A stretch of DNA of 64,000 nucleotides from Aspidiotus rigidus (lineage: Eukaryota; Arthropoda; Insecta; Hemiptera; Diaspididae). Under the pieces are notes generated by a model. It searched no databases and had not been told where the DNA came from. It saw only the letters and a list, made by a program, of their open reading frames with translations. A program made the position numbers and the translations under genes. Within the stretch, counting starts at the first letter, position 1. Each line of letters begins with the position of its first letter. The stretch lies in the NCBI GenBank assembly GCA_035079385.1, contig JAVHKY010000028.1, forward strand, positions 2,356,001 through 2,420,000, read 5' to 3'. Below, one piece after another: positions 54,313 through 64,000 of this stretch.

Positions 54313-57300
54313 CACTGTCTCTTCAGCAAGGTGCACTGGACTGTCTCGCCTCATTACAACCCATCTGATAATGATAGGGTGAATTAAATATGCGCAGTAC
54401 GTTGTTCGACTGAACGGTATCAGTAGTTTACTCGAGAGTAGTTTATTGACGTAACCTAGAAAACGAATTGGATTTTTAAACACTGAAGGTTTGAAAAATA
54501 TGCGATGTTTCCAAAAATATTTACGAGAATACCTCCATGGCCAGTGGTACAGGCAATAACAATCCAAGACAACGCCACCGCCCAAGCCGTATGGCTAAGA
54601 GAAGAGTACGCGGCTGCTGTGAGAGAATGAAGTTCTGTTCTGTACAAGCCATACACCAGGCACAGCATACCCAATGTACTCAAAGTCCATCCGAGAATCA
54701 CAAAAGGCTGCGAATAATTGAGTAATCGGTATAAATCATGGTGATGAAATAGAAAAATGAATCGTGTATCGAATTTATGGCTTACTTTTTTCATCGCTAT
54801 TTTGCAGTCAGTCTTATAAAGAATCCAGCCGACAACCATACCGACTAGATAAGGTCCAAAACGAGTCCACGGTTTGTCGTAGATTTTATCGAATAATGCT
54901 AGCGGATCATCGATACTGAAAATTGTGTTATTTCAGTTAGTTATGAACTTTACATTTTTTTCAATTACATAATATGTGAAAAAATGAATGAACATACTTG
55001 GGCATATGATTATTGAGGTATGCTATATAACCTGTTACGCACCAACTGACGATCATCAACACGCAAACAGAAATCGCAGCCGTTTTGAAATGTCTTGAAT
55101 TACAAAGAGAAAATAAGATCATTCGAATTTTAAGGATAAATTAAAAATAATAGAGAACTCTGATTAATCCGGATCTCCTATTAACTATGGAACTTAAATT
55201 ATTCGTACTGTCACCATCCATTTATCTTTTTCCTATGTACAGTACGTGTATTAATTCGCAGAAACTTGGTAAATGTGGCAGATTGCACCCACTTTTTGAA
55301 CTACCCACGAATTTTTCCCAACAAAAATGAAAGATCTCCCCACTTTTCACCCCCTCCCAAAAAAGAAGGTTACATCCAATTAACCGGAGTTGGTTTTAAC
55401 CTGGATAAACTTAAGGTTCTAATTAGATACTAGTTCTATTGTTTAACATTCTCACCTTACTGCTACAATCAAGAGAATAATGCCCAAAATGTAAAATTGA
55501 GTATCGTCTGCTAAGTACCAGCTCCATAACATACACTGAAAAATAAATCACGGGGTGTATTGAAAACGTATCCGGAGATTTCTATCATCATTTAAAATTC
55601 ATAGCTTTTTATAAAAAGAAGAAACAAATGCTTTGACAGCACCTCAGAAAATACAAATAGCCAACGTAAATTCATAGCATCTCCCTTTAAAAAATTATTA
55701 TTTCACACGTGCTCACCATATCTTTAACAGGAAACAGGGTATTCACGTATAACAAATTTCTCCACCAGTAATTGGGGCAGTTAACGTGGTCGTCGGCCGG
55801 AGGATCGAATACGGAATTATAGAAAAACCATTTCATACTCAGTTCGACTAATCCAAGACCATATATGTAAGGGACTGTTAATCTGTTGAAAAATTTTACG
55901 ATTAAGTATACCTAAGTGTAACGAGATGGAAACAAACATACGCGGAAAGTTAGCGACCTAATCATTGTTTTAGGAAGATGAGCTCTTAAATTATTCTTAT
56001 GTACCGTACATTTGATTTCTCTGAATCAAATAAGTCTATTTCGATTGGTTATGCCGTACATTAAATTTCAGAGTAATTTCATAACTTGGTAAAAATCGTT
56101 ACTAACCGACAAAATCGATAGCCCAATAATCCAATAAATTCGATACAATTAGATAAAAATCCTGTTGTCTTGGTGATTTTGTTCACGTTTACTTTTGCCA
56201 TCGTTCGAAAGTACAAAAATGAAACCAATAATCCGCTGGAAAATCAAAATCAAATTATTAAATGTTCTTAAAGGAAAAAATTTTAAATAAATAAGTAATC
56301 TACTTAGGTATGAATGAATAAGATTATGAATAAAGTCGGATCAGCTTCCGAGCGGAGGATGAGAAAAAAAAAGAATATTAGGACATTAGACATATTTTAC
56401 GTCAAAAAAAATAATTTCAACAGAAAATATGAGTAGAAAGTTTACTTCTGAAGAAATTTCCCTCTAATGCTTTGAAAAATTGGATGTGGAGAGAAGCCGT
56501 TTCAAACCGGGAGAGAGGAAACGATCCAATTGTAATTCTTGAATTATAAATTGTCTGCCATTTCCTCTTCATGGTGTAGAAAGCACTCGAATAATTCGGC
56601 CTTCTTCGACCTCCTTAAACGTAGACGATAGGCAACCTTTAGATCTCAATGCGTCTCGATAAGATTTTTGACTTTGAGATTTCAAAAATTATGCTTCAAA
56701 TTACTTGTGAGCGAATACACCATTATAACCTAATTCCCTAGTTCTAACAGAGCTTTTTAAGGGTGTAAGTGATCGAAGTTGATTTGATATAATCGCCGAT
56801 TATCTCTATATTTTCCCATCCTGTCATACGCACTCCTCAACCTTCAGATTAAGGACAAAATAATCCGAATTTAGAAAGAAACCTTCATCAAGGGGAATGA
56901 AACTAACAAGGACTAAACAAATGAAAACCTTGCTCTTTGTGGATGATCTAGTAATAATAGCTAAAGAAGGGCGCGTACAGTTTGGGAAAAATCGCAGCCG
57001 AGCTCAAAACGAAAATACCCGAGTCCCAGACAAAAGTTATAGAATGTAAAGGAAAGGAACCGGCACAAAATAACATTTTTGTTGACGGAAGAATTGTCAA
57101 AAAGGGCCGGGATTTTAGATATTTGGATGTTGACGCATCCTGAAGGTATAAGCGGGCTTATAAACGAGGCGACAGGAACAGAAGAGTAAATCACCTTAGC
57201 AGTGCCAATGGTAACCTATGGTTCAGAAATCTGATAGTGATGAAAGAAGAATCGAAACTGCAGAAATGAAATTCTTAAGAAGAACAGCTGGACCTAAGGG

Positions 57301-60300
57301 ATGAACGATCAAAACCGAAGGAAATAAGAAAACTGCTTGGGGCAACACCGATAATACAGCGAATAAAAGTATACAGGAAAAAATGGAGGGAACACGTGAT
57401 AAGGGTGGAAGAATATCGTTCACCAAAAGCTGTGCTTACCTACACCCCAAAAGGAAAACGACCGACGGGAAGACCAAGAAGAAGAATACCAGGAATTAAG
57501 ATCCTCGAAGGTACAGGTCTAGGCAAACCTGCAGACAGACCACTAGGCCATCTATAAAATGGAGACGACGACGATGACTATTTTAATAATACTCATACCA
57601 TGGATCCAGCTATATTTGAGCTCACAAGTGAAACTTTTCATACATTAATAGTCCAAGTAACTTTGAAGCAATCTAAAGAAATGGTTTTCTGTTACGAGTG
57701 TTGAAGATGTGATTGTCCAGATCTCTTCCCCCGCAGTATAATACTTCTATATTGGTTTTATACCAGGGTTTTTTGGGCCTATTCTAGCTTTACCGGGTAC
57801 ATCAAAATTGTGACAACATAAATGACTCTTTGACGTCACTGAGGAATTGGTCTACACTTTACACATCCGATGTATCTTAATTTATCTATAATTTGATCCT
57901 AAACCAAACTTTCTACGATTTTTCTGGGCCGAGTTAAGGACCAAAACGTGGGGGGCTGTAATTAAGTTCTAAAGTTGCGGGGCTGCAGCAGTACGATGCA
58001 AAGGTTTTTTTATGAGAAGCGCTTAAGTCTGATTAGCAAATTTAATACAAATAATTTTTTTGTGTTGATCATTACACACTTATTTTAGTGTTTCTTTTGC
58101 CAATGTAATAGATTTCCTTTGTGTGTGGGGGCGGGGTGGGGGGGAAATTTACACCACTTAGTTGACTAAGTGAGATTGGTATTAATGTAGTTGAATTTGT
58201 TCAATAGTGATATATTTGTATATTGAACATTCGTTTGTTGTATGAGTTCGGATTCGATATTCAATACTGGTATGGCGCGCCGGAGGCGCGGGCTTTCCGC
58301 TTCTAGTAGGTATATATTATGATAGATGAGGGACTTAAAAAGCTGTAATATTGTAATAGGAGGAGGACTTGGAAGAATTTCTATTCTCGAGCCATAATAT
58401 GTATTAGAAGAAGGACTTAATGATAAGATAGGGACTCGGAAAAGTTTTACTTTCAGGCTATATACACCACGATGAAAGGGACTCAGAAAAACTTGAGACA
58501 CTTCAAGATTTCAATTTAAATTCTTAGTACCAAAAACAATTCGACACATAGAACAAGTTCCCTACGTTCCTTGTTTAACTTCAATAAGGAAGCCGTCGTT
58601 TTTGTTACAATCGATGACGTCAACAATGACTTTGAGAGGCTTGAAAAATCTAGGCCAGAAGAATGAGGCCGTCAGATGGTTAGCCTAACATAGAATAGAT
58701 TATATTAAACGATCCGTGGTTCAATAGGAAGCAAGCATATAAAATGCTGCACTACTTGACCCTTGTCTTCGGAGGAGACATGTTAGCTCCCGCCCGTTTT
58801 AGTGGGGAACCCGCTATCCATTTTGTTGGAGGGGGGGCGGGGACTTTCAGGAAATTTCGTCGGCGAGCGTGGGCGCGAGCGGTCGAAGGTTGATGACGTC
58901 ACGGAGAGGGGGCGACTTAGCCGATTCTTGAGCTATTTATGATAGGAGAGGAACTTGGAATGAGCTTTATACGATAGGAGAGGGACTTGTAAACATGTTG
59001 ACTCTCGAGCCTATAATATATGATAGGATTTTTTATGTTCTACTTTTTGAAAGACCTTCCGCAATGGAATACGGGTCTTGCGGGTTCCCCGCTCGCCGTT
59101 GCAAAACTTGCAACGGCATCCTGATTTTTTTTTCTTCTTTTTTTTCTTTTGTGGTCGCTTGATCACTCATCATTGCATAAAGTGGTTCGAATATGAAATG
59201 TTCGTGCTGAGAAAAACTTGAACGAACAAAATTTCATAACTGGTCTTACATCCCAATGTAACTTCTGATAAAAGTCCAGCGTGATAATGGTTAATTAATT
59301 AATTGTCCTTTCTACAGTTTAAAAACGTACCTGATGAAAAAGAACGTGTCGACGGTAAATGCTGTATTATTAATCGTCTGGAAGAGAAGCTTCTTCTCTA
59401 CTAATTTTCGGAAGTCCATATTATCTGAAAATTCCAGAAATTGGCAACAATAAATTTTAGGTCGACTTATTGCATAGATCACGGAAGCCTTAAAAATCGT
59501 TAGTATTATGGCCCGAAGTGTATCTGAGTAATGGGCACTTCTTGAAGCCGGGTCTCAAGAGAAAGATGGTTGAAATTCGATGACCTTTATTCTTTCCTAC
59601 AAATCATTTTTCTTTGAACTTTTCAAGAGCGATTCCTCTAGAATGATGGAAGTATTGTTGCTACCCTCCATTTGCGACCCTGTTGCCCCACTCATTTAAT
59701 CATTTGTAAATTCACCAGTTTCGTTACTTGGTCTAATAACGCAGGAAGATTAGGCTCAAAAATAAGAATAAATGGAAATAGATGCCGGCAAAGGTTTTTT
59801 TCGTGGATTGTGTTTAAAATGGTCTCCTGATAAACATACTAAAAGTCCACAGCGATCAAAGAGCGGGCCCTCCCCCAAAGGGGGTCAAAGTACCACAAAA
59901 ATTAGTTTTCTGAGAATAAATCGAAAACTAAGCATCAGAGAAAAAAAAGTTTCGAACAAAAGTTGTTCCTCATCAAATTTCCTATAAATTTCACTATATG
60001 TATGTCACCTTAGCCCAAAAACTCGAGCTGAAAAGTCGGTTTGAAAGTTGAGCGATTTTCTAAAACTTTTGATTTTAGTGTTGGTGTAGTCAAATTAGAC
60101 AGGTTTCGGAAAAAAAAAAAAGAAGATTGCGACATAGTAAAGGTCTGATTGCTGGAAATGGTCAAGAATGAAGTCCAAAACGACATACCAACTTCTCCGC
60201 GTTTTTCCCCAGGAGCATCTTTTTTATGGGGGTTGAAACCCCCTCAAAATCAGTTTTTTGTAAATACCCCGCTTAATACACATCTTAGAGAAAAAAGTCA

Positions 60301-63300
60301 TCAGTTAAAAATTATTCCTCAAGAAATTTCCTATCGAACTACGTATTTCATTTCTAACCTACACGTGACAGTTAGCTCAAAAATTCATGGAAATCGAGCC
60401 TCCGCCATGCAAATCCGTGAATAACGCGCGCCTTGCCGAGAGATGACGTCGTTGCGCGGGGGTTACGCGCGAAGGTAACGTTATTATTTCGCTAGTACAT
60501 ACGATGAAACGTATATTAATTTTATTAGTTTTAATTAATTGTCACAGGGAATTTGCTGCACGATATTATTTTGAGAAAGGTAGGTATAATCAACTGCCTA
60601 TCATACATGAAAATAAAGTTTTCCATACATGTACAGACATTTTAAAAATCGTTTCTTATGCATGTATGATATGTAAAAAGCTGAATGAGGGGCTGTAAAC
60701 ATGCGAGCCCTTTCCCCATTTCGATTTTTCTAGTTGGAGTGGGTGGATTCGTTTGTACTGGGTTGTGCCGTAGAGTTTTCCGCTCGTGCTGGTCTTCTTC
60801 CCCCTCCTACCTTATGAGGGGGCTGTATGCCAGGCCAGGCCAGCATGTCGTGCTCCATTTTCGGACTGAAAACAGGCTGAATTTCGTGTGCTACGTTTTT
60901 GCTGTGTTATGCTCTCAAGTTTTCCATTCTGGTTGTTTCAAGCGATGGTGAGAATGGATGTGGTCTTCTGTTGTGGACTCGCGGTGAGATTTTGACTTCG
61001 ACCCGCGTATAATTGAAGTGGGCTAACATATGGAATTGTTTCAAGCAATGGAAGGAATGTCACCAAGAAGCTCGTTATTGTTGTGTGCTCCCACAAATTC
61101 AAGAAGAACCGCCGCAATACAAATCCGAGAATAACGCACTCCTTGTCAAAGTTGGCGTAGTCGCATGAGGGTTTCACGTTGATAGTCGATTGGGTCAGGC
61201 AAACTTGCTCCGCCATTTCAGGCGATCTCCCGAGAAACTTGTTTTGCGGTGAGAGATTGACTACATGAATCTTGCAATTATCAAAACGGAGAAACAAGAG
61301 ATAACAAGCTTCTTGGTATCATTCCCTATACCACCTGGAACAATAAGAAATTCAGCAAGTTTGCCTGGATTTCACGAGGAATAATTTTTGACTGATGAGT
61401 GATGACTTTTTTCTCTAAGATGCGTATTAAGCGGGGTATTTACAAAAAACTGATTTTGAGGGGGTTTCAACCCCCATAAGAAAGATGCTCCTGGGGAAAA
61501 ACGCGGAGAAGTTGGTATGTCGATTTGGACTTCATTCTTGACCATTTCCAGCAATCAGACCTTTACTATTTCGCAATCTTCTTTTTTTTTTTCCCCGAAA
61601 CCTGTCTAATTTGACTACACCAAGACTAAAATCAAAAGTTTTAGAAAATCGCTCAACTTTCAAACCGACTTTTCAGCTCGAGTTTTTGGGCTAAGGTGAC
61701 ATACATATAGTGACATTTATAGGAAATTTGATGAGGAACAACTTTTGTTCGAAACTTTTTTTTCTCTGATGCTTAGTTTTCGATTTATTCTCAGAAAACT
61801 AATTTTTGTGGTACTTTGACCCCCTTTGGGGGAGGGCCCGCTCTCTGATCGCTGTGGACTTTTAGTATGTTTATCAGGAGACCATTTTAAACATAATCCA
61901 CGAAAAAAACCTTTGCCGGCATTTATTTCCATTTCAAAACCTAATCTGCCTGGGCTATAATTATTTTTCCTACCTTATTTATCATTATTATTTTTATGTT
62001 CTCCTCTAACGTGTGAACCATTATATCATTCTGCCTTTCATTCAATGATCCACCGTTTAGTGTCTACCCCCTTTCCCCCAATGGCCTTTAAAAAAGAATC
62101 AGACGCCATCACTCAAATGGAGAAGTCCAAAAAATTAGTCCGCAAAAAACTTGACTCTCAGGCTCCCAATTTCATCGTACTTAAACTCCAGGCAATAACA
62201 ATAAGGAAAAGAAAAAGCAAATATGGACCCAGCCTCCACACCTCGATAATTTATCCTATAAATTATCTAGTTTACTGAAAGCCTTCCACTATCGCCTTAC
62301 TTTTTATTCTACAGACGCCACAAAACGTCTTCTATCGAGTCCTAAAGATCTTATACTCACAGAGGACCACAGAGGAGTTTATAGACTCCAGTGCAACGAA
62401 TGCCTCACTGTTTATAACAGCGAAACTGGTCGGAAATTGAGAACAAGAGTCTCAGAGCATGAAAAAGCTGCCCAGAAATCTGCCTTTGCGTCTCATCTCT
62501 TGGTAACAGGTCAAAGTTTTGATGGAAATTGTGGAGTTCGCCTTTTGTATAATGAGAGTTCTGAGAGATGTCGAGCACTGGAGAGTATTGAAATCCTCAA
62601 GGCCGCTTCAGATAATAGTTTAATCATAGTAAACGAAGACATCCCTCATCTCACACTTGCTAATGACGTTTGACGAAGTTTATCATGATCAATTTTTTGT
62701 ATCTTTGTCTTTTCATGTTTTGACTCTATTTTCATTTTCGTGTTGATATTCGTCATTCAATATTTAACTTTAGTTTGATAATGGCCTCCGACCTAAACAC
62801 GTCACAAATTTTATGCTACCATGTTTGGGGTACATTGAAAGTAGTTGCGGATTTAGTATTATTTGAAATTATTTATTTTTGAAATAATATCTGTAATACT
62901 ATCATTAAATACCCTATTATTAAAAATTTTTGATAAAATATATTGCATGAGGTTTTGTTAAGACCCCCTTTTTTTTAAAAACTTCATCATTGAATTGGAA
63001 TTATCTTCATTTAGCTTTATCTGCATTATACTCACCAGAATACTTGAAAGCTACTATGCAAGTATGGCCAAGTATAACCCAGCCCATGCTGATTGATCGT
63101 AAACCGTGTATGATGGGTATGGTGTCGGCTCCGATTGTACTGTCGCATATTTGTTTTAGATTTCTTACGACCGAGAATGACAGGAAGATTTCTCGCCACA
63201 ATCCTAAGGGGAAGAAAACGTTCACTAGAGATTTCGTAAATGATAATAATGAGCGTTTCACAAACAATAGACACCTGAAGTTGAATTAAAAATTGATGGA

Positions 63301-63876
63301 TTACATTACGTACGTATTAGACAGACTAGCTTGATTAATGATCTTTTCATGCAGGTATATTGACTTGCAAAAAGTAAAATGTACGGTACACTAACTGCAC
63401 CGGGTACGAATAAAATGAGAAGTTTACATCACTGGTGTAAAGCAGGCCAGAGCTATACACGTAATGTAGACGAACTTCGGATGTAATAATAAAATATTTT
63501 GTAGACTGATGATGGTGTATAGCACCATGTCACTCACCGGTCACGCATTTCGTATCTTCGTTTTCGGAAGTTGGTGTTTCAGCCCCGCTAGATGAACTAT
63601 GACGCTCTACTGCAATGAGAAGAGCACAGTTCATGAACACGTACCTAGGCGGAATAAATAGCTTAAAATAAAAAACAGCAATTACCAGCTAAGCATCCGT
63701 TTTCAGTTTTCATACTGTCCGAGTAAGGTTGCAGCGGTGGATTCACGGTGTATGTGTAGTTATCGTATTTGTAATTTTTACGAACCCCATCTCGAAGATA
63801 GCGTTTTTGTTTCTTTAACGATAGATCCAACATAGTACCCACTAAACACAAACCAAATGCTAGTATTGTGGAAGTG
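54313..63876 (-). CDS. nrf-6: nose resistant to fluoxetine-like (nrf-6) acyltransferase-3 membrane protein, eleven exons, both ends missing
   Basis: Exons (high to low): 63876-63686, 63609-63538, 63203-63036, 59424-59331, 56235-56107, 55882-55717, 55535-55456, 55093-54998, 54915-54786, 54707-54533 and 54455-54313. All are GT-AG and in phase. Landmarks: STILAFGLCLVGTMLDLSLK, LWREIFLSFSVVRNLKQICD, IIHGLRSISMGWVILGHT, FTVDTFFFISGLLVSFLYFR, LTVPYIYGLGLVELSMKWFF, YWWRNLLYVNTLFP, GPYLVGMVVGWILYKTDCKI, LSHTAWAVALSWIVIACTTG and LLIPFSRTTYCAYLIHPIII. These are the multi-pass acyltransferase-3 domain of nrf-6/NRF proteins, thought to move or modify lipids at the plasma membrane in gut or epidermis. The extracellular N-terminal NRF domain lies beyond the right edge. 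The first exon here starts one base into a codon. The last exon ends with a good donor (gtcagt) in phase 0, so a final exon is missing from view. Confidence 0.92.
56890..57560 (+). pseudogene. non-LTR retrotransposon RT C-terminal remnant in nrf-6 intron
   Basis: Shifting frames give MKTLLFVDDLVIIAKEG (degraded FADD box), KIPESQTKVIE, GRDFRYLGxDAS, MKFLRRTAGPKG, LLGATPIIQRIKVYRKKWRE-H and GKRPTGRPRRR. This is the familiar ending of jockey/RTE-like polymerases. Many stops. Confidence 0.65.
57561..58179. other. intronic sequence, nothing recognised
   Basis: Part of the 3.1-kb nrf-6 intron. A G-run lies near 58126-58145. Confidence 0.4.
58180..59150. repeat. repeat-rich, locally GC-rich intronic block
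   Basis: Several variants of tataataggagagggacttg and of cgagcc(a)tataat occur, related to 53.5-54.2 kb. A GC-rich patch at 58785-58915 contains gggcgcgagcgg. Confidence 0.5.
59742..60332 (+). repeat. long inverted repeat, left arm (about 590 bp)
   Basis: Near-identical reverse complement of 61369-61952, starting CAGGAAGATTAGG. Open frames in each arm (71 and 60-90 codons) mirror one another and are not treated as genes. Together with the right arm it forms a 2.2-kb fold-back element in nrf-6 intron 3. Confidence 0.9.
60386..61185 (+). repeat. two direct repeats of about 80 bp, period about 716, in fold-back spacer
   Basis: ccgccatgcaaatccgtgaa at about 60403 recurs as ccgccgcaatacaaatccgagaataacgc at about 61107, both continuing through aacgc-cctTG and a tag/gtcg segment. 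They lie in the spacer between the two long arms. Confidence 0.55.
60504..60578 (+). CDS. possible first exon of a small secreted peptide, inside the fold-back element
   Basis: ATG 60504 begins MKRILILLVLINCHREFAAR, a plausible signal peptide (basic n-region, hydrophobic core), then YYFEKG and a GTAGGT donor-like site at about 60579. No second exon found. It could be chance in an AT-rich stretch. Confidence 0.2.
61369..61952 (-). repeat. long inverted repeat, right arm (about 585 bp)
   Basis: Partner of 59742-60332, ending CCTAATCTGCCTG. High identity implies recent formation or gene conversion. Flanking target duplication not recognised. Confidence 0.9.
62045..62673 (+). pseudogene. Penelope-like element remnant: linker and degenerate GIY-YIG endonuclease
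   Basis: Starts with HRLVSTPFPPMAFKKESDAI and LVRKKL, the region after the Penelope RT. After a frameshift near 62205 it gives LSSLLKAFHYRLTFYSTDAT and GVYRLQCNECLTVYNSETGR, then RTRVSEHEKAAQK, SAFASHLLVTGQSFDG and RALESIEILKAA. The YIG Ile-Gly is changed to YNSETGR, so the nuclease is probably dead. It sits in nrf-6 intron 3, near the fold-back element. An RT domain is not seen upstream. Confidence 0.75.
62772..62806 (+). ncRNA. degenerate hammerhead-like motif after Penelope remnant
   Basis: UUGAUAAU-GGCCUCCGACC-UAAACAC-GUC lies about 100 bp after the endonuclease stop. It keeps the layout of the other motifs but has lost G8 and the G of GAAA, so it is inactive if it ever cut. Confidence 0.35.
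62807..63035. other. intronic sequence with a pogo-like subterminal motif
   Basis: ggggtacattgaaa at 62827-62840 equals the motif inside the left end of the pogo element at 14699-14712. No other trace of that element. Confidence 0.4.
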
Positions 63877-64000
63877 CTGGAAAATATGAAAAGCGAATTT
63901 ATGGGTAAAACATGAGACAAAATGAAATTGCTTAAAATATGATTTCACTTGTTCTCGGACGGATGAGACTTATATTATCGATCAGTAAATAAAATCAATA

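Noticed and set aside
59772..61932. Matching open frames in the two arms of the fold-back (MEIxAGKGFFRGL..., MLEMVKNEVQ...)
   Set aside because: They are identical because the DNA is an inverted repeat. No start context, domain or codon-level constraint visible.
1..64000. tRNA, rRNA, CRISPR arrays, bacterial operons or phage genes
   Set aside because: No TΨC-type box pairs, conserved rRNA segments or regularly spaced repeats were seen, and the genes are spliced eukaryotic genes and eukaryotic mobile elements.

Overview
The window looks like nuclear DNA of an arthropod, probably an insect. It has AT-rich intergenic sequence, spliceosomal genes with short introns, and a dense mix of old mobile elements: Penelope-like elements, an R1-clade non-LTR element, Gypsy- and copia-type fragments, Helitron helicase remnants, pogo/Tigger transposases and MITEs. 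Nothing in the sequence fixes the order. Hemiptera is only a guess. No rRNA, tRNA or CRISPR was seen.

Region by region. 1-12.1 kb is an element graveyard: a Penelope-like reverse transcriptase reading left, head-to-head with a Penelope-like GIY-YIG endonuclease reading right; two related Helitron helicase remnants; an unrecognised spliced gene carrying a duplicated FCPFAY motif; a THAP fragment; a decayed C2H2 zinc-finger array; and copia RT and gag pieces, the gag split by a 674-bp MITE. 14.7-18.0 kb is a nearly complete pogo-type transposon with 25-bp terminal inverted repeats, two introns and one in-frame stop. 18.3-22.1 kb is a second pogo gene whose DDE core is replaced by a Gypsy block (gag reading left, pol reading right). 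22.1-22.9 kb is a tyrosine-recombinase-like pseudogene. 22.87-27.65 kb is a full-length R1-clade element with both ORFs open and a 16-bp target-site duplication. 28.7-30.7 kb is an integrase C-terminus followed by an RNase H1-type domain. 31 kb is a third pogo gene, truncated. 33.8-35.2 kb is a spliced C2H2 gene with repeated acidic micro-exons.

The host genes lie in the right half. A DDX31/Dbp7-type nucleolar DEAD-box helicase (minus strand, ten exons, 38.8-42.7 kb) and PSMD5, a 26S proteasome assembly factor (plus strand, seven exons, 43.2-46.3 kb), are divergently transcribed from about 0.5 kb. The last part of PSMD5 was copied to 49.4-51.0 kb, where it is a pseudogene. A nrf-6-like acyltransferase-3 membrane protein (minus strand, eleven exons, 54.3-63.9 kb) runs off the right edge at its N-terminus. 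Its large introns hold a LINE remnant, a 2.2-kb fold-back element and a Penelope-like remnant. A nearly complete Penelope-like element lies at 51.2-53.4 kb.

The most interesting signals are: hammerhead-ribozyme-like motifs about 60-100 bp after three Penelope endonuclease ends, plus one without a recognisable endonuclease; the FCPFAY module shared by an unknown spliced gene and an integrase-bearing retroelement that also has an extra RNase H1 domain; the chimeric pogo locus; the micro-exon zinc-finger gene; and the fold-back element inside nrf-6. All homology calls come from motif recognition by eye, not from a database search.
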